A stretch of 6,180 nt of DNA from assembly GCA_023391905.1 (NCBI GenBank), contig JAEWAD010000242.1, positions 1 to 6,180 of the forward strand. Reading direction: 5' to 3'. The position numbers were made by a program, and so were the translations under genes. Shown piece after piece: positions 5,790 through 6,180 of this stretch. The stretch's first letter is position 1. Every line of letters starts with the position of its first letter. Under the pieces are notes generated by a model. That model was not told the DNA's origin, ran no database searches, and saw only the letters and a program-made list of their open reading frames with translations. This stretch comes from Pseudomonadota bacterium (GTDB taxonomy: Bacteria > Pseudomonadota > Alphaproteobacteria > Rhizobiales > Kaistiaceae).

Positions 5790-6180
5790 ATGCTGGATAT
5801 CGGCTGGAGCGAACTGCTCCTCATCGCTGTCGTGGCGATCATCGTGGTTGGTCCGAAGGACCTGCCGCCCATGATGCGTGCGCTGGGGCGCACCATCACG
5901 AAGATGCGCAGGATGGCGGGCGAGTTTCAGGGCCAGTTCAACGAGGCGCTGAAGGAGGCGGAGCTCGACGACGTCAAGAAGTCGTTTGACGAGCTGCGTG
6001 GCCTGAACCCCATCAACGACATCAAGGACAGCCTCAACCCGCTCTCGGGTCCGGTCGCCAAGCCCGCGCCGGCTCCGGTGCCGCCGCCGATCGACCAGCC
6101 GGCGCAGCCTCTGGTGGCTGCCGACGTCGAGCCGGCTGCCCCGGCACCGGCCACCGTCGCGGCGCCCGCCGCTCCCGAGG
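5790..6180 (+). CDS. tatB: Sec-independent translocase subunit TatB, 5' part (runs off window)
   Basis: The first 130 codons of tatB are open to the window edge with no stop. TatB joins TatC to form the receptor that recognises twin-arginine signal peptides at the inner membrane. MLDIGWSELLLIAVVAIIVVG (1-21) is the membrane helix with conserved Glu8, and VGPKDLP (20-26) is the TatB hinge, where TatA has FG. A long amphipathic/coiled helix follows (about 27-70, including RMAGEFQGQFNEALKEAELD). From about residue 86 the tail is Pro/Ala-rich and low in complexity, as in many alphaproteobacterial TatB proteins. ATG 5790 matches the family N-terminus exactly, though only a weak purine stretch (GTGTGAG) precedes it. 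The downstream end and tatC lie outside the window. Confidence 0.95.
   Translation, partial: MLDIGWSELLLIAVVAIIVVGPKDLPPMMRALGRTITKMRRMAGEFQGQFNEALKEAELDDVKKSFDELRGLNPINDIKDSLNPLSGPVAKPAPAPVPPPIDQPAQPLVAADVEPAAPAPATVAAPAAPE

Overview
The window is a GC-rich stretch (roughly two thirds G+C by eye) from an alphaproteobacterium, most likely of the Rhizobiales/Hyphomicrobiales. The evidence is the gene order SPOR-domain protein, nagZ, scpA, scpB, then tatA and tatB, all on the + strand. From general knowledge this cell-envelope, chromosome and secretion order is familiar in that group; no search could be run. The genus cannot be fixed from the sequence.

Layout: 1-432 is the 3' end of a SPOR-domain protein gene. 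503-1537 is nagZ, a peptidoglycan-recycling beta-N-acetylhexosaminidase. 1544-2380 is scpA and 2373-3062 is scpB, the SMC-condensin accessory subunits, overlapping by 8 nt. 3063-3239 is an intergenic region with a hairpin and a plausible sigma70-type promoter. 3240-4220 encodes a periplasmic TAXI-family solute-binding protein with a twin-arginine-like signal peptide. 4275-5390 encodes an ABC-transporter ATPase of the FbpC/PotA-like importer type. 5391-5488 is the tatA leader, with a weak promoter candidate and a small hairpin followed by a T-run. 5489-5713 is tatA, and 5790 to the window end is the 5' part of tatB.

Functionally there are three blocks. SPOR protein and NagZ act on peptidoglycan (septal glycan binding and muropeptide recycling), and ScpAB act with SMC in chromosome segregation. 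TatA and TatB build the twin-arginine export machinery; tatC would be expected just beyond the window. Between scpB and tatA lie two transport genes that do not belong to the housekeeping order: a binding protein of the TRAP-associated TAXI family and an ABC ATPase, with no membrane permease for either. This pair is the accessory-looking part of the window. I see no transposase, integrase, tRNA, direct-repeat boundary, CRISPR array or toxin/defence gene.

I found no convincing undescribed system. The observations most worth checking are the permease-less TAXI/ABC pair, the Tat-like signal on the binding protein beside the tat genes, two mutually exclusive strong hairpins in the nagZ leader, and structured leaders or spacers around tatA.
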